In this document: piece after piece, positions 49,416-63,125 of the stretch | How the letters are laid out: each line of letters starts with the position of its first letter | How positions within the stretch are numbered: the first letter of the stretch is position 1 | From: Hippophae tibetana | Lineage: Eukaryota > Streptophyta > Magnoliopsida > Rosales > Elaeagnaceae | Direction of reading: 5' to 3' | DNA: 64,000 nt | Assembly: GCA_037013495.1 (NCBI GenBank) | Contig: CM072811.1 | Location: 15,754,659-15,818,658 of the forward strand | The notes under the pieces: generated by a model | The model's database searches: none | Seen by the model: only the letters and a program-made list of their open reading frames with translations | Told to the model about the DNA's origin: nothing | Position numbers and translations under genes: made by a program

Positions 49416-49900
49416 TGATGCAGACCTTTTAGGTGAACAATCCTACTATCTCACAAATTCAAAGGAATATGAATGTTTGATTTGCTAAGAACATGTTTAG
49501 ATGATCAGATTAGAACCCTAAGTAAACAAATTCCTTAAAATACCAACATTGAGACACCACAAAGAATGATCACTCCCTTTGATGAGTCAAATTCATGCAT
49601 TCAATCAAGAACACAAAAAGGCAAAGCAAAGGCTTTCTAAAATATACTTTTCATTATTGATATTCGTTCTTCTAAATGACAAGGTTTCTGCATTTTTTAA
49701 ACAACCCTTATGACAAAAACGCAAATTCAAACCAAAGATAAACCCTAGGCGCAATTCAACTCTAATGGGATTATTAAGCTATGGATTGAGCCTAATCCAT
49801 TCTTAAAGAATAAAAGACTAAAATAATTATGATAAATAAAACATAAAAAACCCACAATTCACTCAAACAAAAATTACTATACATAAAAGGCCCATAATTA
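49416..49900 (-). repeat. LTR of the chromovirus-like family
   Basis: The lower boundary TGATGCAGAC is adjacent to the primer site; the upper boundary is approximate. It matches 7158-7660 and 52380-52900. It has pol tail above it and a primer site below it on the same strand. Confidence 0.65.
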
Positions 49901-50978
49901 ACTAAAAAAAATAACATCCTAAATCAAGCCTTGCTCCTAACTTGATCTTCCAAATCTATCCCTTGCATTAAAAGGTAATAGACCATTCTTAGTGAAGCTT
50001 TGGAATCATCAAATTTAAGTTTAGAATCTTCTAGCATAGCCTTTTTGTATTGCACTTCCGTGATGAAGCCTTGCAAAGCTTCATTCATCCTCTTTGTGTT
50101 GACCCTAGTCATTTGACTGCCAATTCCTTGCAAAGGATCGTGAGAATATTTGGGAACAATGACTTGCTCAGAACCTTGATCTCTATTTTCTAACCACTTA
50201 GCATGTCTTTTATTAAGCTTACCTTAGGCCTTCTAGAACTTCAAGCTCTTATGATCAATTTGAATGAAGAATTCCCTCAACCATAAGTAATGTTGCCATG
50301 TTTAAAGAGTTCTCACTAATGAATAAAGTTCCTTGTCATAAGTAGGATAATTCAATACTTCCTCACTTAGCCTTTTGCTAAAATAAGCAATTGGTTTGGA
50401 ATCCAACATCAAAATGGCTCTGATTCCAATTCTAGATGCATCGCATCAAATTCTAAATAAAAAGATTTATCAAAGCTAGGAAAATACAACAAAGGTGCAT
50501 TAGTTAGCTTTTCTTTTAATGTTTTTAAAGGTTAATCATACACATCATTCCACTTAAAAACAACATTCTTTTTAACAAGTTCATTCAAAGGTGTAGCAAA
50601 AATGCTAAATTCTTTAACAAACCTTTGATAAAAACTCGCTAAACTATGGAAAATACTTACCTCATTCGCATTCTTAGGTGTAGCCCAATCCCTTATTGCC
50701 AAGAAACACGAAATATTCCATGAAAAACTTGTAGTTCTTGAGATTATCATACAATTTTATCTCTTTTAACACACTAAAAACAACATGCAAGTGTTTGACA
50801 TGTTTGTTAAATTTTTTGCTATAAACTAAAATATCACAAAGTAAACTACCACAATTTTTCCCGTGAAAGTACACAAGACATGGCTCATTAACCTCATAAA
50901 TGTACTAGGTGAAATAGTTAAATCAAAAGGCATTACTAACCACTCAAACTATCAATATTTAGACTTAAATGTAGTTTT

Positions 50979-51239
50979 CTATTCATCTCCTTTTTTCATT
51001 TGAATTTTATAATAGCCATTCTTTAAATCAATTTTAGAAAAAAAATGAGAACCATGCAATTCCTTAAGCATATCATCTAATCTGGGGATAGGATGTCTAT
51101 ACTTTACTATTATCTTGTTAATAGCTCGAAAATCTATACACATGCGCCATGTTCCATCTTTCTTTGGGACTAAGGTGATAGAAACTGAACATGAGCTAAG
51201 ACTCTCTCTTACAAATCCCTTTTGCAACAACTCATCCAC
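50979..51239 (-). pseudogene. Reverse transcriptase fragment, chromovirus-like
   Basis: The frame reads MDELLQKGFVRESLSSCSV, LVPKKDGTWRMCIDFRAINK, YRHPIPRLDDMLKELHGS and FSKIDLKNGYYKIQMKKGDE, the N-terminal blocks of a Ty3/gypsy reverse transcriptase. Later RT blocks (DILVYSK-like) are in 50674-50874. Confidence 0.85.
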
Positions 51240-51648
51240 TTGCCTTTGTATCTCATTTGTTTTCTAGGAATTAACTCTATAAAATGGTTGATTTGGTATT
51301 GTGGATTTACTTGTGAAGTCTATTTGATGCTCAATTCCTCTCAAATGAGGTCATCCATGGGAAATCTCTTTAGAAAATTAGTCCTCAAAGTCCTGCAACA
51401 AAGACACAACAACACTAGGCGAAGATGAGTTAAGATCGTTAGTAGAAAGATAAATATGTTTATACATAAGTACAAGTACTTATTTCCTTGCCATCATTAC
51501 ACTTTTAATCTCATGTTCTTCAAAAATTACACTCATTCTTTTAATTTTCTCTCCTATTTACCCATTTTTCTCTTTTTTGCTCATTTTTCTCTCCATTTTT
51601 ACTCTCGACCTCACTTGCTCTTTTTTTATTGTCCTCTTGCTCACAATT

Positions 51649-51924
51649 TTACTTCTCCATCATCTTGCACTCTTTTTCTATCCTAATCTTGTCCTCATAA
51701 GCTTGCAAAAATTTGAGAGGGGCTAATACAACATTTCGGTTTTTCATTACAAAAGAATAACAATTCTTGTATGCATCATACGACACCCTCCTATCAAACT
51801 TCCATGGTTGGTGAAGCAATATATGACAAGCATACATATATGCCTCATCACAAAAAAGCTCATCCTCATACTTGCCATTCAAAAAAGGAACTCGAACTTG
51901 TTTTTGTCCTTCACTTCCCCACAA
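51649..51924 (-). pseudogene. Protease end and linker, chromovirus-like
   Basis: The minus-strand frame has the family wording CHILLHQPWKFDRRVSYDAY, then VLAPLKFLQAYEDK, which lies after the protease active site and before the RT. The same protease region appears at 4551-4760. Confidence 0.7.
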
Positions 51925-52379
51925 TCATTTTTCCAATGTAGCTTGTATAGTTTGAGATGCTTCTCCCACTTCAAATTCAACTTTTCTACCAACAAAGTAC
52001 TGGAAAAATTAGTGTAGCTCCCACTATCAATAATCAACATGCATACCTTATCTTTCATGTTGCATCTTGTGTGGAAAATATGCTCACATTACTCCTCATC
52101 TCCTTTACCCTTATGTTGTATATTCAGAGCTCTCCTGGTGACAAGTAAATCTACAAGCATAGGTTCTTCCCGTTCAAATTCAGAACAATTCTCTAATGGT
52201 GGCATCTATCTTCATTTGAATTAGAACTTTTTATTTCTGCATTTACCCGTACAACATAACATTTTTGTTAAGACATTCATAAGTAATATATTTAAATTGT
52301 TGGCACCTAAAACACTTAATATCACATTACTTAGTTAGATTTTTAGTTTTGGGTTAACACTTAGGAAAAACATCAGAAT

Positions 52380-53635
52380 TCTTTAGTATAGGAACAATCG
52401 ATTTGTTGGAAACATGTTGAAAATGATTGGATTACAAACCTAAGGAAACAAAGTCCTTAAAATCCTAACCTTGAGACACCACAAATAACGATCACTTCCT
52501 TTGATAAGTCAAATTCAAGCATTCAATCAAGAACACAAGAAGGTAAAGCAAAATTCTTTCTAAAATACATTTTTTATTAATGATATTAGTTCTTCCTCCA
52601 TTACATGGTTATTGTTTTCTTTTCTAAGCAACAAAAACCCTAGATAAAATTTACCCTAAAGAAAAGCCTAGGCATCAATTCAAGCCTAAGGAAAAACTTA
52701 GGCGCAAATTCAAGAGATAAAATATTAATGGGCTTATTTAGTGGTGGATTTGGCCTAATCCATCCTAAAAAATAAAAGACAAAAAGTAGACTTATGATAA
52801 ATAAAACAAAAGAATCTCACAATTAACTAAAACAAAAATTGTTAAACATAAAAGACCCATAATTTACTAAAACAAAAACATTGGTCCCTAAATTAATCCT
52901 TGCATTCAATTTTATATTCCAAATCTATCCCTTGTGTATGATATTGAGAATATTTTTAAAATCTTGAGGATATTTGTAGAATCTTGAGAATATTTGTAAG
53001 ATCTTTAGAATCTTTAGAATATTTGTAAATATAAACTTGGTGAGAACCTCAATCTCCATTATTCACATTATCACTCATCCTTAAATCTTAGCTATGTAAG
53101 CATGTCGATTTGGTAATTCATGGGGAATCTCTTTATGAAATATATTCTCAAAGTCCTGCAATAAAGACACAACAACACTAGATAGATATGAATTAAGATC
53201 GTTAATGGAAAGATAAACATTCTTGTACATAAGTACAAGTACTTGTTACCTTTCCATCACTACACTTTTAATCTCATGTTTTTCAGCCAATGCACTAATT
53301 TTTTTCTTTTTCTCTCCTATTTTCTCACTTTTATCTCCTCTTTGTTTACTTTTCTCACTTTTGTGCTCACTTTTCTCTCCTTTGTGCTGACTTTTCTCTC
53401 TTTTGTACTCATTTTCTCTCCTTTGTGCTCCTCATCTCCTTCATCTTTAGATTGTATATTCAGGGCTCTCCTTATGACAAGTAAATATCCATGCACAGGT
53501 TCTTCCACTTTAACATCAGAACAATCCTCCAATGATGGTATATCATCATTACTAAAGTAGCACTTTCACTTTTTCCATATATGTACAACCATAACTGTTT
53601 TGTCCCATTTATAACTTACTCTCTTAATGGAGATC
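52380..53635 (-). mobile_element. Further chromovirus-like pieces: LTR, polyprotein tail, protease-linker
   Basis: 52380-52900 is an LTR of the family, 52900-53090 a polyprotein tail with a short degenerate repeat (TTGAGAATATTTGTA type), and 53100-53560 the protease-to-RT linker. That linker has a run of KxKKVSTKERKV-like lysine-rich codons from a CTTTTCTC tandem repeat (53317-53410) and the block VEEPVHGYLLVIRRALNIQ. Old and shuffled. Confidence 0.6.
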
Positions 53636-54029
53636 AAGGTGCTAACCAAGTTGATGTTCCCAAATATTCTCAAGATCCTTTGCAAGGAATTGGCGGTCCA
53701 ATGATTGAGGGAAAGAGAGAATGAAGGAAGCTTTCCAAGGCTTGATGACCGAAGTGCAACATAGAAAGGTTGTGCTAGAAGATTCTAAAACTAAATTTGG
53801 GGATTCCAAAATTTCACCAAGGATGGTCTATTACCTTTTTATACAAGTGATATATTTGGAAGATCAAATTGGATGCAAAAATTAATTTAGAAAGCAATTT
53901 TTTGTTTTATTGAATTGTTGGCTTTTTTATGTCTTATTTATCATAAATCTTTTAATATTTTATTCTATAAGGATGAATTATGCCCAATGCATAACTAAAT
54001 AGGCCCACTAGGATTGAATTGCGTCTAGG
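53636..54029 (+). mobile_element. Chromovirus-like polyprotein tail and LTR piece, plus orientation
   Basis: The plus strand reads the tail wording (YSQDPLQGIGGPM) at about 53660-53720 and then LTR sequence matching 49700-49900 reversed. It is tail-to-tail with the minus-strand pieces on both sides. Confidence 0.55.
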
Positions 54030-55233
54030 GTTGATACAAACCATGCAAACTTGTGACAAAACCCATAACAAAAATTAGTTCCTATGACTATTCTACTACA
54101 TATTTGGATGGAAATTGTAACACAACACTTATAAAGAGAAGTGAACCTTGGTATGAGGAAGATTCCATAATCAAGTAATAGAGACTTGATTAATAAGTCA
54201 TGGTATGAATTCCACAGAAAAATCTAATAAGTTCAAAAAGTTCTTCAAAAAACCAAAGAGAAATTTTACTCTCACAATTTTGATCTGAAATATTATGATT
54301 TTTATTGAATTGAAAAGGCCACTTTATAGGCTATTACATACCTTACATGCCCATCTAAGAAAGGACAGCTACCAAAAATATAAAAAGGAAACATAAACTA
54401 AAGGAAATATCTAGGTTCTTCTTCCTTAAGCTACATGCCCAAAATGATAAAGAATGAACCAGATTTCTTTCTCTCCAAATCTCCAAATCACATGTGTAAG
54501 ATTAGAAAAAGGAAACTAAACTAAATGGCACATGCCTTATTTGTGTGATCTACAAATTAAAAACAATCTCACATATTATTCAAATTTTAACCACTAATTG
54601 TTTCAAATTTCCTTACTGGATTATTCTAGAATTTGTAGCATATTGACACATCATTTATGAACATGTGGGCCTTCCTCCATAAGCTTACACGAATTGGCTT
54701 GATCCTAAACTTCTTGCATTAGCCCATTCAAAGTATCCTTGAATCTCTTTGCCCGTGATATTGTAATTGGACCAAGTGCTACTTCAAGCGGGTCCACACT
54801 TCATTTGGTAGCCATATCTCCATCATCCCCCTTCTCTTGAAAAGGATTTGTCCTTAAATCTTCACCTTGCTTGTATCCGGTGACATAGGGAAATGTTACT
54901 ATGAACTCCACCCAATGTGCATGGAATAACGTATTAAATTATTTTGAAAACACTTGTAACACTATATACCTTGCTTTGGACATGGCATCTAGTATGAAAT
55001 ATGTCATCCTCTTGTTTAACACCAATTGATCCCACCAAACAATAGCATAATCAAAAAATTCAATGACAATAAGTTTTACCCTCTTTATCTTGAAATAATG
55101 GAAGCAATGGAATACTAACTCAACCTTCTTCTCCCATTCTAGATATGCTTCTGGATCACTCTTGCCTTGAAATTCATTTTAATACTACCCAAATTATTAC
55201 CTTCTTGATTCCTCACATTCTTAAATCTACCAT
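54030..55233 (-). mobile_element. Second chromovirus-like element, minus: LTR, polyprotein tail, gag piece
   Basis: 54030 to about 54690 is an LTR that matches 63126-63576 reversed (TTGGAGAGAAAGAAATCTGG block, TACATGCCCAT). About 54690-54900 is the polyprotein tail (DPLEVALGPIT on the minus strand). 54930-55233 is gag, with a WWDQ-type block near 55030. The gag continues past the inserted solo LTR to about 57395. Confidence 0.65.
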
Positions 55234-57259
55234 TGTTGTCTTTTTTTAAGAACATTAAATCGTGCAAGTATACACAGTCACAAGTAATAATATGATAAGT
55301 AAATTATCGTTCCCACAGAGATTTGTTACCAACTTTCGTTAATTATTAAAATTATTTAAACCTGATTTTATCCAAACAATTAATAATTTGATGTAGTTTG
55401 ATTTAACTAATAATTTTTCTTTCTAATAGTTTGTATGAAAATTCTAGGATTGCAGTTTACCCAAATTAATTCACTTGAATATTTTATTCTCTCTTGATTT
55501 ATGTTCTCATGTTTTAAGTTGTTAACCAAGAACTCCTAATTTATCCATATATCTCTTTCAAGCTCCATATAGATACATCTAGTTAAAATGATTCACTGTA
55601 TTCCTATGAGAATTAAATTCAACCAGATTTATTAAGTTCTAAGTTCTCAAACAGTTACACATACAATAAAAGTATATTTCTATCCCTTATGTATATACAT
55701 TATTTTATCACGAGCAACACACAAAAATTCCTTTTTCAAGTTTATTTAAGTGTCACATATCATTTAATTAATCTTCCGATAATTAAACACATTAAACACG
55801 GATAAAATAAACAACTTAAAATAGTTCCATAAATCATTCAAAAATAATTAATTCAAGTTTCATAATTTACGCTACACTGCAATCCTAGAACAAATAAATT
55901 AGTTCATAGCAGAAATTAAAATTACAACACCACAAAAATAAAACATTGCAGAGAAACAAAAATTAACAGAAAATAGGTTAGGAGAAACTCTTTCACGATT
56001 CCTCAATGAAAAATAAATTTCTTCCCTTTTCTTCTTCTTCGTTGTCTTCTTTCTCTGTAATTTCACTAAGATAATACAACACAAAATGTCAAATAAACGT
56101 TCTGTGTGTTAAACAAAACATGCAGAGACGAAAAAAATGAAAAATGGTAAAGAGAGAAAAATACAACAAGAACTGAGAGCTAAAAATATGAAAAATAATT
56201 GAAACTAAAAAATCCCTAAATTCATTTTCACGTACAAAATATATCCCCACTTTCCAATTATTCTTTTTTTATCAATGGGGGACAAAAATGAATGGGGGAA
56301 TTAAAATAACAACACGCGTGAAAGCCATTCTGCGCGTTTCTGATTTTTTTTCTTTTTACGCATGCCACGTGTCGCCATGTGATTGGCTGCGAGAAATATA
56401 GAGACACGTGGAATATTTTCATTGGGTGGGAAGGTCGGGCGCATGAAGAACAGCTGCAACGCGTCGCACAAGATTTCCTCACGTTGGAAGTAATTAACCG
56501 CTGGAAGTGGGTGCCGTTTTTGCGTTTTTATTTCATCAAATACATGCCATGTGTCGTCATGTTGTTGGCTAGAATATTTAGGAGACACGTGGCTGCTTAT
56601 TTTTCGTTGAAACGTGAGGGTGCACGCTGCTTGGAAGAACCACATTGCACGGGATTTGTAGACGAACAGCTCGGTGCACGACAGCTTGGTTCCACGCGCT
56701 TCAATCTAGACCGTTCAACTGATCCAACGGTGAGCGATGCGCCTCGGGGAAATTCTGTGGAGCCGACATGTGGGTCCCACCCTGCATTCCAGTCTACGCG
56801 GCAGGTGGGCCCCACGTGTGCTGAGCGGCACGCTTTTTGGAATTCCGGCTTAATCGCTTTTGTTGTGTCTGGAATTCATGCGTCTAATCGTGACCGTTGA
56901 TGGGATGATCGAGTGGTGTGTGTTGGGCGTTTGTGAATGTCACGAGTGGCTCTTCTCCTGCACAGAAATTCAACTTTTTATTAACTACATTTTGACCCAC
57001 AAATTTAATTTAAATTAGTTTCTAATCTTTTGATATTTGCAATTTAACCCATTCTTAATTTCAAATTAAATTGTAATCTTTTTATAATTGCAATTAAGCC
57101 CTTTTTTTATTAAAATTTATTAATTTATTTTAAAATATATTTATTAAAAACTAATAATAAATATTAATTTAATTAATTAAAAATTAACTAAAAATGTAAA
57201 GAACTAGCAATTATAATTAATAAAATAGACGCAAATCACTGTATAAAATACAGTTATCA
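55234..57259 (-). mobile_element. Solo LTR, same family as 31396-33194, inserted in gag
   Basis: On the minus strand it starts TGATAACTG and ends GACAACA, 2026 bp. The flanks ACCAT (55229-55233) and ACCAC (57260-57264) agree at four of five bases, a likely target duplication. Gag-like sequence of the chromovirus-like element lies on both sides. The GC-richer part at 56340-56830 has CACGTG motifs, and the open frames there are not genes. Confidence 0.75.
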
Positions 57260-57868
57260 ACCACCATATCTCCTTCTAGCACTATCAATTGATTTTCGAA
57301 TATCTTCCCCTTCAAACTCATCCTCATCTTCCCTTGATTCCCTTACTCTTTACAATACCATGCTTGTGCTTGGCTAAACTATTTACCACCTGATTCCATT
57401 ACAACTTGGAATGGTTTAGGGGGAAAATTCTTGATGAAATACTTCCCACCAACAAAGAAAGAAAAGCTTAGGAATGACATTACTTCTTATCAACAATATG
57501 AAGGAGAATCTTTATATGAAGCATGGGAAAGATTCAAGAAATTGCTAAGTTTCCTCATCATGGTATTTCTTCTTGGATTCAAATAGAGACTTTTTACAAT
57601 GGTTTCAATGCTCAAACAAGAACTATTGTTGATGCATCTGCTAATGAAGCTTTATTGCCCAAATCATACAATTAAGCTTATGATTTACTTGAAAAAATGG
57701 CTAGCAATAGTTATCAATGGCCAATGAACAAAATGACAACCACAAGAAGAGTATCCAGAGTGCTCAAGGTAAATGATATCACAGCACTTCAGCTTAAGTG
57801 TCATCTTTAGTTAATCTTTTGAAGGCTCAAAACTCACCAGTAAGTATAAACCATGTCAAGATTCAGGA

Positions 57869-58102
57869 GTGACATGTGTGTTTTGTGGAGGAGCTCATTT
57901 GTTTGATAATTTTCCAAATAATCCTAAATTTGTATGCTATATGGGTAATGTGAATCAAAATAATAATCCATACTCGAACACATATAACCCAGAATGGAGA
58001 CAACATCCATATTTCTCTTGGAATAACAATAATCAAGGTGGTAATCAATTCAACTATCAATCATTTCCACTACCTAGTTTTCAACAACCAGATCAATCAT
58101 AA
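57869..58102 (+). pseudogene. gag zinc-knuckle region, Athila-like
   Basis: The plus-strand frame starts with TCVFCGGAHLFDNFPNNP, the Athila zinc knuckle, and goes on into an Asn/Gln-rich stretch (WNNNNQGGNQFNYQS). It is the same region as 18235-18420 (-). Confidence 0.8.
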
Positions 58103-58539
58103 GCCTTAGAGAAGAACCCACCTACTGAGGACAATGCAAATACCTTAATAGGGATGATGAAAGACTTCATCCAATCATTTAGTGAAAAGTGTCCACTTAA
58201 GAGGCTTCAATTCAAAATTTGGAAAACCAAATGAGGTAACTTGCTCAAGCTATAAGTCAAAGGCCTCAAGGTAACCTTCCAAGTAACATAATTGTAAACC
58301 CACTAAGATATGGTAAGGACCAATGCAACGCCATAACCTTGAGAAGTGGTAAAACTTTAGAATAAGAACATAACAGAGAAAATGATGAAGAGAAATAGGA
58401 AATTAACAAGGATGAGGAGGAACTAGTGGATAAAGAGAACAATAAAAAGGAAATAATTCACCCAAAGAAAAACAACTTTTACAAACCCACTATTATTTTC
58501 CCTCAAAGACTGTAAAAGAAAAGGATAGATACACAATTT

Positions 58540-58860
58540 TCAAAATTTCTTAATATCTTCAAGAAGTTGCACATAAACATACCATTTGTAGAGGCATTTG
58601 AACAAATTTCATCTTATGCCAAATTCATGAAAGATATACTATCAAAGAAAATGAGGCTTGGAGATCATGAAAAATTAACCTTGAATGAAGGTTGTAGCAC
58701 CATCCTTGATAAAAAGCTACCTAAAAAACTGAAAGATCTAGGCATTTTTGACATGCTTTGCACTATTTGGAACATCTATTTTGGCAAGGCACTATGTGAT
58801 TTGGGTTGTAGCATTAACCTCATGCCATTATCAGTCTTCTAGAGATTGGGGGTTGGTAAA
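58540..58860 (+). pseudogene. Aspartic protease region, Athila-like
   Basis: The frame 58567-58842 reads MHINIPFVEAFEQISSYAKF, EGCSTILDKKLPKKLKDLG and LCDLGCSINLMPLSVF, the protease wording of the family. It is the counterpart of 17330-17686 (-). The region to about 59190 continues the protease-linker. Confidence 0.8.
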
Positions 58861-59749
58861 CCTAAACCTACTTCATTAACATTACAGATGGTAGATATGT
58901 CAATTAAAAGACCCTAGGGTATGGTAGAAGATGTGCTAGTAAAAGTAGACAAATTCATTTTTCTGATAGACTTCATAGTGCTAGACATGGAGGAGAACCG
59001 TGACATTCCTATCATACTTGATCATCCATTCTTAGCAACTAAAAGAGCACTTATTAATGTTAAAAAAGGTGAACTTTCAATGAGAGTGTAGGATGAACAA
59101 GTAATGTTTAAAGTTTTAAAAGTATTTGAACCCCCTGATATTGATAATATTAATGACTACTTCATGATAAATGTTACTGATTATGGGGTTTAACTTAAAA
59201 CAATCTATTAAGTTACCCACACTTAAGACATTAACATATAATGCTATAAAAAAGAACATAAACTCACCAGAAAACAATTCAACCTATTTTAACTTTGAAA
59301 GTATGGAATCAAAGGTTGATATTGTGGATTGTGTGAACTTTTAGAGGACGCCTCTCTCATGTGCGTCAAATGCATTTGTGGAGAGTTTTGAGAGATGATC
59401 TATGCTCGAACCATCAATTGAAGGGCCACTTAGTTTAGATCTCACATTTTTACCCTCCCATCCTCAATCAAGTAGGCAAGTGAAAGAGCCCAATGGAGAG
59501 GTGAAAATGATGTTGAAAATAAATAAATTGGATGAGTCACATTGGAGTGCTTATAAGAATGCCAAAAAGTTTAAAAAGAAAACAAAAATATGACATGAAA
59601 AGAAAATTGAGCATTGTGTTTGCGAGCTAGAACATAAAGTATTATTGAACAAATCAAGACTCAAACTATTTCCAGGCAAACTCAAAAGTAAATAAACACA
59701 AAATAAAGTGCCTTAGGACTTTATATGACCCTCTAGTCAAGGATTTTAA

Positions 59750-61258
59750 ACTAAATGCGGGTTGGGAGGCAACCCAGTGTTATTTTACTTATATTTTCCT
59801 TGCTTTTGTTTTGTAGGTGAATAAATGTGGAGAGCAATGACGCTACATGATTGAGCATTTCAACGATGGATGTGGTGTGCCAAGACTAAGAGAGTTTTCT
59901 TTCCTTTTACTTCTTTAGATTTATATGTGCTCATTGAGAACAATATATAATTTAAGTTTGAGAGAGGGAACTTTATTCTCTACATTAGTATTTACTATGA
60001 ATTTTAAATTTTTTAGGGAATTGTTTTTAATTCTTATGATGTTTTTAATCATGATTTAGGTAGAAATTGATAAATATATGGAAACAAAATGCATGCATAA
60101 TTGATATGAAACATATGACCTCAATGATAAATTAGTTTTCATGACTAGGATAAGGAGCATAACATATTTGTTAAGATGCTTACATTAATCATGTGATATG
60201 CTGTTAGTTCTGATTGGATTGATTTAAATTTTTATGCACATATTCATGATTGATTTCGGTGTGCTTATTGAGAGAAAATTTATAGTAGTTTATGCAATTT
60301 GATGAGATCTACTAAGTTTTAGAAACTATTTGATCATCCCATGAGGCAAAATCCTAAATAGTGTTTTGACAGAGAAATGATTTAGGCCTTATTTGGATAG
60401 ATTGAGCCTTTCAAGCTAATCACTGTTAATATCCGTAGTCACCCATTTGAGCCTAACAAATAACCATTCATATCTTTAAGCCACATTTGATGACTAACTA
60501 ATAAGCATTACATTTATCCTTGCACCTTTAGCTTATAAGAAAAGAAAAAAATGTTATGCTATATAGTAAGGTGAAATGTAACGCATCCTCTAAAAAAAGA
60601 TAGAAGAAGCAAAACTCACAACACAATTATCCCTCTATAGAAAAAGAAAATAGAATTGAAAATAAGTTTGGGGTGTTATGAAGTTACAATTAAAAAAGAG
60701 AAAAGAGATGTCGAATGAAAGAATATGAAGAGAATGAAAAAAGGTGTACCAAAATATCAAGTAAAAGCTCAATTGTCGTTAAAAAGTTCACAATGAAAAA
60801 AAGAAATTTAAGGTGTGGAAAGATCCTAAATGTCTTCATTTATCGAACCCCACCTAAGCCTTACATTATAACCATGTAAATTCCTTATTGATCTTTAGCT
60901 AAGTGCATATTTATTAGAGGAGAGGGATGTGAAAAATAGACTTATAAGGCTTGTTCTAAGATTGAATTGATTACCATCCTCATATAAGTTGATTTCATAA
61001 GTGCATTTGATGATATCATGTGTGGCATACACACGAAATAATTTTCCAAAAACCTTGCATATCCTTGTATTGATTGAATGTTCATCGATGAATATGTGAA
61101 CCTTTTTGTAATAGAATTATACGACTTTTGAGAGATATAGTTTTCATAAAATATCCATGTGCTAATAGAAGTATATTTATGAATATACTACCCATGTTAT
61201 TTTATTTAGTTATACTTAGCTTTACTTGAGGACAAGTAAAATTTTAAGTTTAGGGGTG
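59750..61258 (+). other. 3' non-coding internal region of the Athila-like relic
   Basis: It starts near GGGTTGGGAGGCAACCCAG (59759-59777), the motif that follows the integrase here, and ends with AGTTTAGGGG before the LTR. No env-like frame was seen. It matches 1-1295 and 44585-46040 (reversed). Confidence 0.7.
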
Positions 61259-62836
61259 TGATGACTTTATGAAAGTAAATTCATTAGCGTACCTTTTTAC
61301 ATAATTCAATAAATAGTATTTTTGGGGTAAAAAGTATTAAAATATAAACTTTTTAGTGAAAATGGTGAATATATAATTTCTAGAAGTTTTTGGGATTTTT
61401 TTCAAATATTTATGGATTTGTTTTATTTTTTTTAACGCCAAACTAATCAGAAGCTACCACGTGGCCTGTCATCTAAGTAGAAGAACTACCTAGGCAAGCC
61501 ACGCAAATGCCAAATAGATTGGGACAATGAATCGTTAATCGTCGTGTGTGAGGAGGAACGCAGTGCTTGACACATGTTAACACGACGTTCAATCCGAGTT
61601 CATAACATAGTAAAAAAACACTACCACTTTGCCTTCACGTGATTGCCCCTCGCGATCCACCAATGCGCCATAGCATCTATTTCCATGAATCGTGTTGTAC
61701 CATATGGCGTTGACTCAACTTGTGATGACTCAAACCAGTCTCCCTTGCCAAGCATCGCTCTCTGATTTGCCCAATGAATTATATGTTCCACATGTCTTGT
61801 TGTGATTTACTAGCACTATTAATTTTTCTTGTTTTGATCTAAGCCCTTAATCTAAAGCTGATCTGATGGTTCAAATTGCACCTGAGCTATATTCAAGCCC
61901 CTAATCACCCTATAAACCCTAATGAGCCACAATTAGCATAATGTTTTCCAAGTTTTGGAGCTAAAAATAGAAAAAAAAATATTGAAAAATTCAAAAGGAG
62001 ATATAATTTTGGTGGAGATTCAAGAGAAAATTAGTACTACAATTCAAGAGATTGATTGTATTTCTTCTTCTACTCTTTTCTTTATCAATTTTTATGTCTT
62101 TGTTTATGAAAAATATAAGCTTTAAGGACAAAAATATGTCTGGTTAATTTATTAATCTAGGGGTTTTATGAACCCAATTTTCTATATGTGATAATCTAAG
62201 ATTTTACCTCAATTATTATTGCAATTCAATTGTATTATTTAATCTAATTTTTATGCTATTAATTGTTTGACCAACAATTTATCTATAGAGACAACTAAAT
62301 AGATTTGAGACAATTATTTAATTATTTGTCTTGATTAAATAACATGCATAATTTCTAGCCATAAATGTATCGTTCTTATATATGTGATCCCTAATTGATG
62401 AACATAATGAATAGTATGCAATTTAATTGGCATGAGAGTATGATTAAATTAATTACTATATAGTGTGTAGTTTACTTGAGAGATGAATATTTGCTAAGTT
62501 AGATTCAATTGATCACATAGTTAATTGATAATAATATTAGGGGAATTTTAGTTATTCACATGTTTAGAAAATTGGGAGGTTAAGTATTCTTAGATATTTT
62601 CTCATATATCTTTTTAGTTACCAAATCTAATTTAATTTATCATTGCTATTTACTTTTAGTTATTTTAACTTTGCTTTCTTAAAATATAAAAACACAAAAA
62701 AATTGTTTTTTTTAGTTTTAAAAATTAGGTTCTAATAAAATAATCTTTGTGGGAATGATCTTTTCTTATCATTAAATTACTTGTTGCCATACGTACACTT
62801 ACATATTCATTACATACATAATTTGTGTGGCAATCA
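61259..62836 (+). repeat. 3' LTR of the Athila-like relic
   Basis: TGATGAC to GGCAATCA, 1578 bp. It is uninterrupted, so it serves as the reference for the LTR at 1296-4550. A CCACGTGG motif lies near 61458. Confidence 0.8.
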
Positions 62837-63125
62837 GATAGAAAAAGAGTGCAAGTTGAGAGAAAAACAAAGTGTGAGCAAGGCGAAAATCAAAAGAGAG
62901 TAAGTGAGGTTGAGAGGAAAAATGGAGAGAAAAGTTAGCAAAAAGGAGTGGAAATAAAAGAATGAGTGTAATTGCTAAAAAAAATGAGATTAAAAGTTCA
63001 ATGATGGAAAGGCAACAAGTACTTATACTTATGTACAAGGATGCATATCTTTCTACTAACGATCTTAACCCATCTTTTCCTAGTGTTGTTGTATCTTTAT
63101 TGCAAGACTTCAAAGATCTACTTCA
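62837..63125 (+). pseudogene. Chromovirus-like protease-RT linker fragment
   Basis: The plus-strand sequence matches 51380-51680 reversed (GATAGAAAAAGAGTGCAAG, then ACAACAAGTACTTAT-like sequence and GTTGTTGTATCTTTATTGCA). It is directly followed by LTR sequence. Confidence 0.55.

Larger units (their letters stand above)
49924..52370 (-). mobile_element. Chromovirus-like polyprotein relic (protease, RT, RNase H, C-terminal tail)
   Basis: On the minus strand from 52370: end of the zinc-knuckle region, protease (51924-51649), linker (about 51650-51340), reverse transcriptase (51239-50700), RNase H (about 50450-50200) and the C-terminal tail (50133-49924). This is the most complete pol of this family in the window. 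Much of the integrase was not recognised. Broken, with several breaks. Confidence 0.75.
57395..62836 (+). mobile_element. Athila-like relic (plus): gag, protease, integrase tail, 3' region, LTR
   Basis: Gag from about 57400 (GGKFLMKYFPPTKKEKLRND, then SLYEAWERFKK), zinc knuckle at 57869-57960 (CVFCGGAHLFD), protease at 58540-58860, end of integrase at about 59440-59700, 3' non-coding region to 61258 and LTR 61259-62836. The reverse transcriptase was not found. No 5' LTR is present. Broken. Confidence 0.8.

Noticed and set aside
56379-56900. Open frame of 173 codons (+)
   Set aside because: It lies in the GC-richer part of a solo LTR, has no recognisable motif, and is matched by open frames on the other strand.
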